From Euwallacea fornicatus (lineage: Eukaryota; Arthropoda; Insecta; Coleoptera; Curculionidae), in the NCBI RefSeq assembly GCF_040115645.1, contig NC_089560.1, forward strand, positions 3,410,001 to 3,474,000: 64,000 bases of DNA, in the 5' to 3' direction. Positions 1 through 12,099 of the stretch are shown here, piece after piece. Within the stretch, counting starts at the first letter, position 1; every line of letters begins with the position of its first letter. The translations under genes were made by a program, and so were the position numbers. The notes beneath the pieces are model-generated. The model searched no databases. It was given only the letters and a program-made list of their open reading frames with translations, and was not told the origin of the DNA.

Positions 1-2037
1 AAGTCGTTTCCTTACCACACGTTTTCCTTTTCATTATCGGGATATATTTTTTAGACTTAGCCCCACTAATAAGACATTCACTTAAACAAGTTATTTCTGT
101 CGTAACTTCTAACTTTCCCAGTAAATTACTAATTACATCCCTGATCATTGAGCTCCTAAAACATGATTTATAACCTACTTTTTGTAAATAAACAAATCAG
201 TCAATAAGTAACATACTTTGCTGTTGTGAAATACCAAATTTGTTGTAATTTCTGTATCACCGCTCTCAGACTTTCTTGACTCACTTTCCAAGTTACTTCA
301 TCATACTCACAAAAAAATAAATTCAATGGGATTTCGCTGGCCATATTATATTCTGGTTTTCTAAAATTCACAGTTTTGAAATAATTTAAAAGCACTTCAG
401 ATTTCAGAGAAAAAAAATACCTAGGATTCTCTTTCACATTCAATAACTTTAATACTAAAGAAGGTTCTTCCTTGTTTGCACCAATCAAGAACAAAACGCT
501 CATGATATAGCGAATTTGGTGCCAAAGAAAGGCGTTTCCTTTAATAATAGCTACATACAATGAAAATTCATCTGCAAACAAAAGTAAAGTTTGTACAATA
601 CATGGAAACGTTTTAAAAAGAGCATCTACCTTTTATATCTCTATTTAAATTCCAGGGCTGAATTTGAAATTCTAAAATATTCCTGACAAACTGAACCACT
701 CCATTACCTACATCCATTTTTGCAAAATTTCTAAAGTCGTGACTACCTATGAGATATTTTGAAGCTTCTCGCATTTTCTGCAGATTAATAATTAAAAAAA
801 TTGCGGTATTTTTTAACCATGACTTACATGAATATTAAGATTCCCTTTAGGGAAATAATATTTATAAGTCCGAGAAATGCAATTAAATCGGGCACTAAAA
901 TCGCTCTGACTAGGAGCCCAAGCTACACACTGTATATTTGAAGGTAATACCCTGTTTAGAACTTTACAGTAGTCTATTTCATTATCCAAATCCTTTTCAG
1001 TGAGATTAGACAGTTTGCTTCTTACATCAATTGATATTACCTATACTTGGAATTCTTTTATTGTAAAAGTTTAGATTTCTTTTTTATGTATTTTTACTTG
1101 TCCAAAGGAACTGACTCCCTTATCAGTCCTACCACACCTATGATAATTTGCAGATTCTCGATTTTTTATTAAACAAGTTTTCATTAAGGCTTTGAATAAA
1201 TGATATTCTATAGTATTTGTGGTGTCCTCCTGAACTGCAAACCCTTGATAATCCCAACCTAAATAAAACACATGTAAAAGGATGTGTCTGAATCTGCATC
1301 TAAAATAATTGTAAAGTTGTTAAATATTTAATTCATTCTTGGAAGAACTTACTTTAAAAAGTCAAAGTTATTTGAAATGGAATTTAATGATGACTTATTT
1401 TGGGATTTGTTAATAATATTCTGCAGTTGGATATTGTGGGCCTCCAGTGACTGGATTTTAGCTATAAGTTCCTAGAAATAGTGTTGAAATAAGTGTGAAA
1501 ATAATATTCTGATTTGTTGATTTTATTGTGCACAGGGATATTGGATAAACTGCAGATGGAAGTCAATTAAAGGACAAATTTAAACATTTTTAACAAGAGC
1601 TTATTAAGCTTTATCAAATAATGGAATAAAAAGTCTGTATATTTTTGGACATGTGCTCCGCCTGTCAAAAGAAGTATTGTCTCATAATGCATGATTTATA
1701 ATTTTGGGAATTTAGAAGCCTTTAAGATTTAAGGAATAAGAGGCTTGTTTGGGTTTCAGTTGATTCCTGTAGAATTAATTTTTGGAATAGCCCTGAGGCA
1801 GTTGTCAAGGGCTAATGTACGACAATATATATACATATAAGCAGGAAGGTTATGTGTGGACGCAACCAAGGAAAATACTTAAAACATTTGTACTTATTGC
1901 AAAACAATAACAATAAAAGTGTACAAAAATTAATTGATTTGTAATACACTTACTTCCTTAGAGAAATCAGCTAGTTGTTCCGCAGAACTAAATTTATTAG
2001 GTTTTACAATTTTCACTGCATGTTCCTTTGAGTCCAT
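1..2037 (-). CDS. PUS3: tRNA pseudouridine(38/39) synthase, PUS3/Deg1 type (3' end cut by window edge)
   Basis: Seven exons read on the minus strand: 2037-1954, 1471-1353, 1299-1098, 1040-828, 777-630, 571-217 and 155-1. All have GT-AG introns and compatible phases, giving about 425 visible residues. The TruA-family catalytic block RCGRTDKGVSS lies near residue 122, with the catalytic Asp near 127, preceded by YLGWDYQGFAVQED. Later blocks WAPSQSDFSARFNCISRTYKY, NAFLWHQIRYIMSVLF and DGAK/SGAKSKKYIPIMKRKT-like sequence match the PUS3 branch (known family pattern). The enzyme isomerises uridine 38/39 in the tRNA anticodon stem-loop, in nucleus/cytoplasm. The N terminus is a lysine-containing leader followed by a short heptad-like stretch. 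The start ATG at 2037 opens exon 1. The stop codon is outside the window. Paralogue TruA/PUS1 is less likely because of the C-terminal motif. Confidence 0.93.
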
Positions 2038-2557
2038 TATTTTGAAGCTGTTTTTCAGTTATGAAGGGGTCAAGTAACGGCTCATTTAATGTATCAATCC
2101 GCACTCTAATTATTTATCGATTATGCAATTTATCGCAAGAAATATTGCAATAATAATTCAAATTCTAAATTAATTTGTAAAATACGTAAAGTTCTTATTT
2201 AAAGAAGTCCATAAGTCTTAGAAGTTTTGAATTTTATTTTAGGTTAGGTTGTCAAAAGTTCGGGCTTCTTTGATTCCAAGCTGCGAAGCAAAAAGGCGAC
2301 ACCGCTTTTTTTATCATTGTACTGTGCTTATAAAAAATATAGTGAGTATCTTACGTCACCTGTAATTAATTGTAGTGTAATCTACATAAATAACTAATTT
2401 GTTTCGCAGCGTTCTAATAGGCGATAAACAAGAATTCTATCTTTCTTATATATTCACAATTATTTTATTCTTCATGTATTGTATACCTATTTTATAGGAA
2501 TTAAAGATACCAGAACCATCCTTAGCAATTAACGTCATTTACACTAGCTGACAAACC
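2038..2557. other. intergenic, PUS3 5' side to first zinc-finger gene 3' side
   Basis: No coding potential recognised. A TTTATT (AATAAA on the minus strand) at about 2464-2469 lies roughly 90 bases past the stop of the zinc-finger gene and is a plausible polyadenylation signal. The PUS3 promoter must lie in the right part of this interval, but I see no clear core element. Confidence 0.5.
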
Positions 2558-4051
2558 TTACTCCACGTGCTTAGTACCAATATGTAAATCCAAATACGAC
2601 TGGTCTGCAAAACTGTCTGAACACAGAGGACATTTAATCTCAGAATGCAACCGCATGTGAATTTCCAAAGCCACATCTGTGGCAAAACCTTTTCCACAAA
2701 TTTCACAGAACTCTGTATTTTTCTCCTCGATTTTATGCCGACTTTTCAGATGCCCTTTCAGGGACACCCTCTGCCTGAAGCCCTCTCCACAGAAATTACA
2801 ATGGTAGGGAGTTTCGTTTGTGTGCTGTCGAATGTGCGTTCGAAGAGCGTGTTTACTTGAAAAATCTTTGCCGCAGTATTCACAGATTTCTGGTCGTTCT
2901 TTCATGTGTCTCATGCTTATATGCTTCGTGAGGTATGCTGAAATTAGCCTATTGTAAATTCATATAAAAATGCAAAAATAGGATTCACTTTTGGCAAAGA
3001 AACCTTTCCCGCAGATCTCGCATTTAAAATCCCTCTCCTTGGTGTGAACCTTCCTTTGATGATATAGTAACTTCGTCTTAGTCCTGAAGGTTTTCCCACA
3101 ATCCTTACAAGCTGTCAGCCCTTGCTTATGATAATAAAATATATGCATTCTCAGACTGTTTTGATTCTTGCGTGTAACACCACATATTTCACATATAGCA
3201 GGCAATGCATTGTGCAAGCTTATATGTTTCTTCAAATATTCACTTCTAATTGTTTTGTTGCATATAGGGCATACCCTGTTCTTGTGTCTATTCATATGTC
3301 TATTATATTTTAATCTATTTGGAAATTTGAGCTGACACATGGAACATTCCAGAATTGATTTTGAAGGTGGTTTAATATTTTTTTCATTTGTAATTTTCTG
3401 CACTAGCTTAACAATATTACTACTTTCAGTTTCATGTGTGTTAGTCCGAGTTAATGATGCTTTGAGTGGGTTTATTTTATTTAAATATTTCTTGGCAAGA
3501 GAAAGCTTTAATTGTTGGATCTTTTGGCTCTGTTCCTCAGTAAATGCTGAAGTGAAAATGTTATTGGCACCCTTAGGAATGCCATCATCATTAGTTTCTC
3601 TCTCATTTACTTGACTCCTAACATCAAATTTTTTTCCTTTCAAAGACATATTAAGAAATCTTTCAAGTCCAATAAATGAAGCTTTAATTATTGGCGCCTG
3701 CACATCTTGATTCTTATTTTCAAATGAGGTAATGTTGATGTCAGTTAAAGCAGTCTGAGACTGAATAATACGGCGTCTTATTAGATGAGCAAATTTGACT
3801 TGTCTGATGCATTTAAGACATGAGATTTGTGGTAAGTTGTCATCAGGAGTGATCTATAAAGTAAGATCTTTTTTCTAGTGATTTGGTCACATATTTTGAA
3901 TGCATAGTACATTTATTTTTACTTTATTACATACCTTGACACTAGTGAGATCCTCAATCATCTGAGCCAAATCGTTATTAAATACGTTTACGTTTAAAGC
4001 TGAAAGATTTAGACATAGTCTGCACATTTCTATCTGTGCTGCTTCACTCAT
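2558..4051 (-). CDS. ZAD-type C2H2 zinc-finger protein, copy A
   Basis: Three exons: 4051-3935, 3853-2989 and 2937-2558 (stop TAA), phases 0 and 1, 453 residues. Exon 1 and the start of exon 2 encode a zinc-finger-associated domain. Its cysteine pairs are MCRLCL near residue 9 and ISCLKC near residue 48, separated by an acidic helix. Residues of about 85-210 form a charged, low-complexity linker. Nine C2H2 fingers follow, beginning CSMCQLKF. The fifth finger is split by the second intron and only reads correctly (GKGFFAKTYLTKH) with acceptor AG at 2939-2938. ZAD domains dimerise insect transcription factors, and the finger array binds DNA in the nucleus (family knowledge). The gene is a tandem paralogue of its right-hand neighbour, in the same orientation, with 455 bases between. 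The target is unknown. Confidence 0.9.
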
Positions 4052-4506
4052 TATTCGTGGTTTTTAATTGATTATTTTGCTTAAAAATAATTTACAAATT
4101 TATACAAAATTTCAAACCTGAATTATTTGTTTATTTATAAAATTTTTCAGGTTATGTATCACAATGACGTTAAGATCATTGCACCATTCTAGATTCTAAC
4201 CTAAGATTATGGTTAAAACACTAAAATAATTATTTAGTGTTCGATCAGCACGTTGATAACAATATAATTCATTTTCAGCTTATCCCCTGGAATGGGGCTC
4301 TATTAAGAGCCCCATTTCTCAATTAAGTCAGGTATATCTCAATTATTGATACATAATGATTCATAAAGGTTTTGAAGATCAGATCACTAATACTATTAAT
4401 TTACAGGCTTGAAATACGTTACAACTCAATAAAATAAACATGAATTTAACCTTTATTACATGAAAAAAACATACAACAAAACAGTATTTTATAACATTAG
4501 TCAAGT
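4052..4506. other. intergenic between the two zinc-finger genes
   Basis: About 455 AT-rich bases with no ORF of note. TTTATT at about 4452-4457 (AATAAA on the minus strand) lies about 50 bases past the stop of the right-hand copy and is a likely polyadenylation signal. The promoter of the left-hand copy should be near 4055-4300. Confidence 0.45.
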
Positions 4507-6644
4507 TCACATATCCATCCAGTGATGAATATCACTTTGGCCACTTACCATATACTCTTCATCATTGGAATGACTAGTGGCAATATGTTGCTCCAAGTAA
4601 GATTTCTCTGCAAAAGTATCTGAGCAGAGAGGACATTTAATCTCTGTATGCAGCCTCATATGAACATCCAAAGCCATATCAGTGGCAAAACCTTTACCAC
4701 AAGTGCTGCAAAACACTGTATTTTCCTCCTCTACTCTATGGTGGCTCTTCAAGTGGCCTCTCAATGAGACCCTCTGTCTGAAACTTTTTCCACAAAAATC
4801 ACAATGGTACGGCGTTTCATTGGTGTGTTGTCGAATGTGCGTGCGTAACGCGTGTTTCCCTGAAAATCCTTTTCCACAGTACTCACAAATGTGCGGTCGC
4901 AGTTTCATATGCTTCATATTTACATGTTTTGTGAGATATACTAATAAATAAAAGAAGACTGTGATCATTCACATAAATAAAAATGACTAGATACTTACAT
5001 TTGGTAAAGAAACCCTTGCCACAAGTCTCACATTTGAAATTTCTTTCTTTAGTGTGATCCTTTCTCTGGTGATACAAAAGTTTTGTCTTGGTCTTAAATG
5101 TTTTCCCACAATCATCACAAATTGCCAGTCCTTGTTTGTGATAGTAAAATATGTGCATTCTCAAACTGACAGTGTTCTTGCAAGTAATTCCACACACTTC
5201 GCACATAGCAGGAGTGGCATCATGCAATGCAATGTGCTTTTTTAAATACGCACTTCTAATTGTTTTATCACAAACTGGGCAGACTTTGTTCCTATGTCGA
5301 CTCATGTGATTGTTGTATTTGATTTTGTTGGGAAATTTTAATTGGCAAATATTGCAATACATTTTTAAAGGCTCTCGCCGCTTTGTGGGGAGATTTTTAA
5401 TACTAGTTTTTGGCCTTATACTATGTGTACTTGTAGATCTCCTTTGCATCCATCTTAAAAACTTCAGACGATCTGATTCATTCATGCTCTTCCATGAGAA
5501 ATTCTTTATCTTGTCTTTGCAAGAATTAATCATATCAGAATATTTTCTGCTAAGGGCAAGCTTTAAATTTTGAATTTTCTCAGTTTGGTCTTGAGACAAG
5601 GAGGGTTGGACATTGAAATTTATTTCATGACTAAGAATATCATCATTTGCAATATTCCCATTGGGCTCAGTCTCAAATTCCCCTACATCATCAGTATCAG
5701 ATTGCTCACTATGACTTTCATCTATTTCAGTTCCAATTTGGTTACTTTCCAGGTCTTCAAACTCACGTGAAGACTGCACTGCAGACTGATGCTGTTCATT
5801 CTCAACTCTTGTTTCATTGGACGGTTCAGTAATAATACTTTGTAAGAGATGATGAAAGGGCGTCTCTGTGGATGGGGAGGACGTAATGGTTCTGTCTGAG
5901 ACAGCACTGGAATTCATTCCATGATTATTTTCAGGGTTGTCAGTTAGATTTTCAAGGCTGGCATTGCGTAGTTTCAAAGTAAGAGATCTATGTGATTGAA
6001 TAATGCGTCGCCTTAGTAAAAACGCGGATTTAACTTCTCTAGCACATTTAAGACATGATACATGTGGTAGATTGTCTTTTGGGGTGATCTAGAAGTAGAA
6101 TTGGTGATTTGAAGTTGATATTTTGAATGCAGTTTTATTGTATTCAAATTACATTAATTTCATTATGAAGCTAACAGAAAACAAGAAGTCCTGGTAGCTC
6201 TACCAACAAAATATTGATCAAAGAGATGATGAAATTAATGTAGGACATTAGCTACTTGGTTATTGATTATTCTATTATGAACATAATTTCCTTGATTACC
6301 AGGTGATGAAGGCTTTGATACATTAGTTTTAAGTGTCAAATTATGGTTGTACTGGTATATTTATAAAGATCGTAGTTCCTCGGGAATCGCTGTCAAGATA
6401 GAGCTACTAACTTTCAGCTAATTCTTATTTATAAGTTAACAAGGACTTGGAAATGGTTATTTTATTCTCCATTTCCACCTCAAGGGAACAGTTCTCAGCA
6501 CAATTTATAATTTACCTTTACAGTTGTGAGAATTTCAATCATCTTAGCAAAGTCATCCGTGAATACATTGATATTTGCCGCTGAAAGATTCAAGCAAAGT
6601 CTGCATATCTGCACTTCCCTTACAGCATCGTTTAGCTCGTTCAT
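4507..6644 (-). CDS. ZAD-type C2H2 zinc-finger protein, copy B
   Basis: Three exons: 6644-6516, 6088-4999 and 4940-4507 (stop TGA), phases 0 and 1, 550 residues. The N-terminal ZAD has ICRLCLNLSAANINVF in exon 1 and VSCLKCAREVK in exon 2. A long acidic, serine/glutamate-rich linker of about 180 residues separates it from nine C2H2 fingers. The intron positions are the same as in copy A, including the intron inside finger five (GKGFFTKLYLTKH). Finger-by-finger identity with copy A is high (EYCGKGFSGKHALRTHIRQH against EYCGKDFSSKHALRTHIRQH), while the linkers differ strongly in length. The predicted role is a nuclear sequence-specific DNA-binding regulator; the target is unknown. The start ATG is preceded by GTTACA and gives the ZAD at residue 13. 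Confidence 0.9.
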
Positions 6645-7164
6645 TGTAACTCTAACTTCTATTTTTATTGTCACCGTTGAGTGACAAAACTCTTAGTCAG
6701 TATCATTTACGAGTGAATAACTAATTAAAGGTGTTATTAGCCAATGTGAATAATTAAAAACCGGAGATTTATTTGATTTTTAATTAACTTTATGTTTGGG
6801 AAAACAAAAGAACAAAAATATGAACGAGGCAAGTGACACTGTCAGATCTTTGGAATTAGTGTGACTGTATAAACAATGTAGATAATAAAAATTAAACAAC
6901 ATAAAACAGTTAAAATGAATTATTAAAAATAAAACAAAAAAACACACTAAAAACAATCAAATTAAATAATAAAAAAAAAACATAAATAGCATTAGACATG
7001 TTCTTAATTTTCGTACTGTGTGCATTCGCAGAGTTCAATAGCTGAACTTACCCTTTTTCACCTCCTTTTGACAAGTAGAAATATTGAGGTTATGCCTATA
7101 ATAATAAATATCTTTTAACATCGAATTAATTATATTTTCCTTAATAAACCATTAATAACTGAAA
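6645..7164. promoter_or_regulatory. divergent promoter interval, zinc-finger copy B / VPS36
   Basis: 520 bases separate two divergent start codons. The middle (6830-6990) is very A-rich, with repeated AAT/AAAA tracts. No TATA box or initiator stands out. The interval is assigned as shared promoter only from gene arrangement. Confidence 0.4.
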
Positions 7165-8512
7165 ATGAACAGATTTAAATATGTTACTCCAGTGCTAATG
7201 AACAGTGAAAACACCCTAACGTGCGAAAACAACGTTCGTCTCTACGACGGGGACGTAAAAACTCAATTCGAAGGGGGTGAGTTGATCATTACCACCCATA
7301 GATTGCTATGGGGTCGCCCCGGTGCTATCGCCAAAGGTCAGACGTGCCTAGGATTAGTTCACGAGCTTATAGTCTATATAGAAGAAGAGTCTCCAGGTAC
7401 CTTCAGCTTTACTCGCTCTCGCAAAGTCTTGTTACATTTAGCTGAACATGAAGATCCTCACGCAGACAAACCTGTATCTTACAGTATGTATAATTACGTC
7501 AAATTGTCGTTTCGGGAAGGGTATAGTACCGATGTGTTGGGAACCCTAAACAAATGTCTGCAAATGAGGTATTGGGAGACTCACATACCTCCCCAGATAT
7601 CAACTGCACCTTCAGACACAGTTTTGCCTCAAATCATGCTCAGAACAGGCATTGTGGGAATTGAGAGAAGTTTGCAAGCAAAACAAAAAGCAACTGATGA
7701 AAGTATGATTGTGGCATTTCAAGATTTGAACAAGTTAATTAGTATGGCTAAAGATATGGTTAAGCTGTCTAAAGCAATTTCTACTAAAATCAAGGTGCGA
7801 TTTTGTGTAAAAGACACATTTAGATGTTTTTTACAATGTAATTCTAGGAAAGACAGGGTGAGATTACAGAAGATGAAACTATCCAGTTTAAGTCATATCT
7901 TCTTAGTTTGGGCATTGATGACCCAGTAACTCGAGATTCTTATAAGTCAAATAGTCAGTATTATAAAGGATTAGCCAGAGAAATTTCTGATTTTTTGTTA
8001 AGTCACATTGAAGAAATGGGGGGGATGATGGGCTTAACAGATGTTTATTGCCGAATAAATAGAGCCAGGGGTAAGGGGTGTGAAAATGCATGTTTAATTT
8101 TTCTAATGTAAAACGATTCTCTGTGTGAAGGGTTGGAGCTTTTATCTCCAGAAGATGTGCTGAACGCGTGTAAATTAATGGAGGACCTGGGAATGCCTCT
8201 TAAATTATTTGAATTTAGTTCTGGTGTTATGGTGCTGCAGTTGAGCAGCTTGAATGGGGAAAATATAGCTGAAGCGACAGCTTCAATGGTAAGAAAATAG
8301 CTCAAAGAAGAATTAGATTTAAGCAACTTTTGCTCCAGATTGATGATTACGGCTCCCTTTCTTCCGAGGAATTATCACGAAAACTGGGAATATCAATCAC
8401 GTTAGCCAAAGAGCGGCTTTTAATAACAGAAAAATTCGGGAAAGCTTGCCGCGATGATGCAATAGAAGGCCTACGTTTTTATCCTAATCTCTTGTTAACG
8501 AAGGAAAAGTAG
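7165..8512 (+). CDS. Vps36: ESCRT-II subunit Vps36
   Basis: Four exons: 7165-7794, 7848-8070, 8131-8288 and 8339-8512 (stop TAG), phases 0, 1 and 0, 394 residues. The introns are only 53, 60 and 50 bases. The N-terminal part (about residues 1-140) is the GLUE domain, a split-PH fold that binds phosphoinositide and ubiquitin, with blocks LYDGDVKTQFEGGELIITTH and RLLWGRPGA. From about residue 190 the EAP30 winged-helix region follows: SYLLSLGIDDPVTRD, EEMGGMMGLTDVYCRINRA and a C-terminal KERLLITEKFGKACRDD plus EGLRFYPN, which are Vps36 signatures. The protein acts on endosomes with Vps22 and Vps25 in sorting ubiquitinated cargo into multivesicular bodies; insect Vps36 is also reported in bicoid mRNA localisation. 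Length is normal for the family. Confidence 0.95.
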
Positions 8513-8901
8513 ACAATATAAAATTAATTAAATTTTATACTTCTATTAGCAAATATTATACAATATTGATTTCTTTGTACATAAAACGTTTTAAAAATGT
8601 AAGTATTATTAATATAATAATAATATACATTTGTTTGTTAGTTGAAAACCTGTTTTTTTTATCATTTACATATATTAAAACAGTCTCAACTCTTTGTAAG
8701 GAACTAAATACTACGGTATTAATTTTATACAATGTTTGGTGTATTGCAAGCACTTTTGCTGCAACAATTTATTAACTAACTTTTGGCAAAACTTGTAAAG
8801 CTATGACTCTAAATGTAATAACTATTTAGTAAATTTATCACGTATAGGAGCTGAAAAGAGGTCAGAATCCTATTTCATGTTGAATGAATTCTGCAGCAAT
8901 T
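8513..8901. other. convergent intergenic, VPS36 / OHCU decarboxylase
   Basis: Very AT-rich 3' flank of two convergent genes. TTTATT at about 8768-8773 is AATAAA on the minus strand, 129 bases past the decarboxylase stop, and is a candidate polyadenylation signal. Nothing else recognised. Confidence 0.4.
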
Positions 8902-9481
8902 TTACTTGATAATTTCATAAATCCTTAGCTTGCAAATCTTTTTAACTTCTCTTAAACCAGTCTCAATCTCTTCGTTTTTATTGTTGTTAAGCCGGGCTTC
9001 AATTTCTAAGCAGAGATGATCGATATTGTCCTCTTTGGAGCAGATAATGAAAGGAAATCCGTGTTTTTCTTTATAATCTTTGCACAACTGCTTTAGTCTT
9101 TTTTTGTCCTCGAATCGCAAGCTCGTTGATTTGCAGTCGATGATTTTCTGGTGCGTGTTGAATTCCAAGAAGGAATTGCTGAATCCTGCCAATTGGCTTA
9201 CGCTGTCCGGGTAGAGTTGCAGGATTTGTTCCTTTTCTAAAATAATTTTTAAGTGAACGATTGAAGGAATAAACGCGCAGAAGGAAATTACTTTGAGTTT
9301 CCAAGCCATCTAAATAACTATAAATCGCTCGAACCACGTCGTCGATGTTATTGAAGGGCCGGTTCTTCAAGATCCCAATTGCAGCCGTCAAACAGTGTTC
9401 AACAACATTCCCGAAGATTTTGATAAATCGGTCACTTTCCAAATTATTCACTTCTTGTATTGTCAGATAAGGGGTCCACAT
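8902..9481 (-). CDS. 2-oxo-4-hydroxy-4-carboxy-5-ureidoimidazoline (OHCU) decarboxylase
   Basis: Two exons: 9481-9292 and 9236-8902 (stop TAA), phase 1, with a 55-base intron. The product is 174 residues, normal for the family. The N-terminal half has FIKIFGNVVEHCLTAAIGIL followed by RPFNNIDDVVRAIYSYLDGL. The GNVVEH segment carries the histidine expected at the active site. The second half has YPD, YKEKHGFPFIICSKEDN, LEIEARLNN and a final EVKKICKLRI, all in family order. The enzyme converts OHCU to S-allantoin, the third step of urate oxidation after uricase and HIU hydrolase, often in peroxisomes. The C terminus (YEIIK) is not a PTS1 signal, so location is uncertain. The ATG at 9481 is preceded in frame by non-coding-looking sequence. 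Confidence 0.88.
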
Positions 9482-10000
9482 GTTTACCGAACGAAGATGT
9501 TTATGGTACTTGCGATGTGTGCACCCGATCTGGTTTGGTCAACAACTGAAAGTATTGATGGCGAAGGATGTTGATTTTATAGGGTTAAAAAGGTTATCTC
9601 TGTAAATAAGTCCCAGTCGGAAACATGTCCAAGATTGATCGATATATCAACTATTGTTTGTAGCGCTAATATAATAATTCAAAATCGGCCGATGGGTCCG
9701 CAGGTGGATGCATCTCTAAATATCCAAGAGGATTCCCGCGATGGTTCTACCATTGGCAGGTTTTGATGCTTCTTGTTTTGTCTATAAACACAGCGTGTTT
9801 CTAAAATTTTATGCGAAACTGAAGGAAATGATAGAGCACATTGCGGCTAACAATTTTTGCATATTAAAAAATTTAGTTCTTTTCGCTTCGGAGTTATTTT
9901 CGTTCAAAAGATTTCAATACTCATCTTAAGCGAAAAAAATAAAAATAAACAACTTGGACAGTTTTTTGTCTCCTCAAACAAGTTTTTTATAGCATTCCTT
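9482..10000. other. intergenic, upstream of OHCU decarboxylase
   Basis: No gene recognised. It contains the promoter side of the decarboxylase gene. One short plus-strand ORF at 9741-9929 has no resemblance I can name. Confidence 0.35.
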
Positions 10001-10014
10001 CGATGTCGAGTGTG

Positions 10015-10360
10015 GTTCTAATCTGGCGATGCACCTGCACATTTTGCACGTACTGTGCAGGATCACCTGAACAAACATTTTTATGGGCGATGAATCGGAA
10101 GATGCGAATCTGTCAGGTGGCCGGTTCACTCCCGATTCAAGTCTGTTGGATTTTTTCCTCGGGGGTTACACGTCGTTGTTGTGTGAAACTCCTGCAAGCC
10201 CCCAAGAGAAATTGTTCAAAAGAGTGCTGGAAGTCGGCTTTTCCTTCGTCAAGATTCGCACAAAACGGGTGCGCGATTCAATGATCCAACAAACAAATTT
10301 ATGTAATCGGTCGGGGGATGGTAATTTAAAACTTTTATTACATTTTATATAATAAAATGT
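10015..10360 (+). pseudogene. decayed DDE transposase 3' fragment (IS630/Tc1/mariner-type)
   Basis: Across shifted frames the plus strand still reads like the C-terminal part of an insect IS630/Tc1-type transposase. First comes a GAPAHFARTVQDHLN-like segment. The block LLDFFLGGYTSLLCETPAS follows (compare the usual PDL.PLDFFLWG..K..VY.TP). It ends KRVRDSMIQQTNLCNRSGDG and then LLLHF. At least one frame shift and several substitutions separate the pieces. No inverted repeats were located around it. The family assignment is by motif memory only. Confidence 0.55.
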
Positions 10361-10727
10361 AATAAAAATAATAATAAAAAAAAATCAGATATTGAAGTCT
10401 TTCGGTGTCACAACCTTTTTGGAACGCCCCGTAGAAACACCATAATCGAGTGTAATAGAAAAATAGGCGAAAATCGCTTTTAATCCATGTACGTATATAT
10501 GCTATGAATAAGGGTAAAGGGCATCGCAAGAGCTGTTCGTGCCATATACTTCCGCACCGAAGATTAATTGTTATGTTGATAAATTTATTTATTATCCATA
10601 ATGATCGTTTCCGTTAATTAATTTAGTTGAAACCTAGGAACTTTCCACCAGGCAATTATTTTGATTTGTGAATTACGTTAGTTCATGGATGTGAGTTGCC
10701 GTTCCGGTTAGTTCAGGTTAACTACAC

Positions 10728-10881
10728 TGGTCAAAACAGTTACGGGATATTTCAAAATATTGTCTTAAAAGTCTTTTGTGCGTGAATTACACACATAAAA
10801 CGCATTAAAACAAATTATATTTGTTGTTTGAATTTTTCTATTGATAAAATAAAGCCCTTTTTGTTATTCAAACTTGATTTG
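10728..10881. repeat. possible short inverted-repeat element
   Basis: ACTGGTCAAA near 10728 is matched by its exact reverse complement TTTGACCAGT near 10872, about 155 bases apart. This may be a small MITE or the remnant end of the neighbouring Tc1-like copy. Ten bases is weak evidence. Confidence 0.25.
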
Positions 10882-10989
10882 ACCAGTTGTGACAGTCCTG
10901 TTTAAAATTGTGCAAATTTTCAAATTAAAAGGCGACGTTTATTCTACGTAATTTGAATTCGTAATTTATTCATTCGCTACAAAAATAAA

Positions 10990-12060
10990 TTTTCAATAAT
11001 GAGTATGTCCCCCTCTCTGCTAAAAAGACTTAGCATCGTGATGGCACTGATTCAATCAAGTTATCAAAGACGTCTTGGGGAGTTCCAGTCCATTTTTCAA
11101 TTAGGGCATTTCGAAGATCTGGAATAGTTCGAGGTGGTAAATTTCTGCTTGCAACGCGCCTTCCTAAAGTATCTCAATGCACACTCCATTGGATTTCCAT
11201 CTGGAGAATTGCCAGGCCATACCATTCTCTCAATATTCATTTCATCCGAACAGTTGTTCGTGATGTTAGCGCGATGTAGACGGGCATCGTTGTCCATAAA
11301 TATGAATTGATTATCTGTTGTTCCAGCATACAGCATTATAATGGAGTGAAGAATTTCATTAAGATCCCTGATGGCGTTTAAGGGAACATTGCCAATGATT
11401 TGAAGATCTCTATACCCGCCAAGACTAATACCGGCCCATACTATGACGCCCCCACCTTCAAGGTAAGATCTTTCTCTGATAAACTGATCATTGTTTCATG
11501 TTCCGTGTTCACTCCAAATCAGAACACGTCGATTAACAGGGTCTAATGTGAACCTACACTCATGATTGAAGAGTACCCGACCCCAATCATTACGGGTCCA
11601 ATTTTGATGAAGCTCAGTCCATGCTCTTCTTGTTTTTTTTTTTTACTACAGTCAGAAAATACTTATCATTGGTTTCTGGACATACAATCCGACATTGTGA
11701 AGTCTATTTCTTATGGTTTGAGCGGACAGAAGCCTTCCGGTACCACGGGAAAATTCGCTTCTTAGAAGTATTGCATTGACATTGCTCTATCTTCTCGCGT
11801 GCAATTAGAGAAATCTGTCTTTCTTGGGTGTTGTTGTTGATGGCGGACCTTGTCCTGGTCTTCTAACATTTCCTGTTCCAGGAAATCGATTCCACAATCT
11901 TGAAGCTACACTTTGGCCGGCATTAAACGCTTGGAGAACATGCGTCTGTGTTCGCCCAGCTTCGAGTTGCCCTATGGCTCGCCATGCCTCACTTTCCTTC
12001 AGATCATGTTGCTCATTCATTGTAGGAATAATGAAATCAAAAAATTGCACACCACTTGTT
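10990..12060 (-). pseudogene. Tc1-like transposase pseudogene
   Basis: Read on the minus strand, 12050-11808 encodes a helix-turn-helix DNA-binding start (ESEAWRAIGQLEAGRTQTHV followed by VASRLWNRF and an RRPGQG hinge). Downstream pieces at 11336-11097 resemble the catalytic part: FMDNDARLHRA (the second catalytic Asp segment) and MVWPGNSPDGNPMECALRYF (compare WP..SPDLNPIE). The tail DNLIESVPSRC then AERG is typical of Tc1 C termini. Several frame shifts and stops, and a T-run near 11632-11644, break it. Terminal inverted repeats were not identified with confidence. Confidence 0.75.
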
Positions 12061-12099
12061 CTTGAGCAGAAAAATTCAACTGGTACCTAAGTGGCACTT

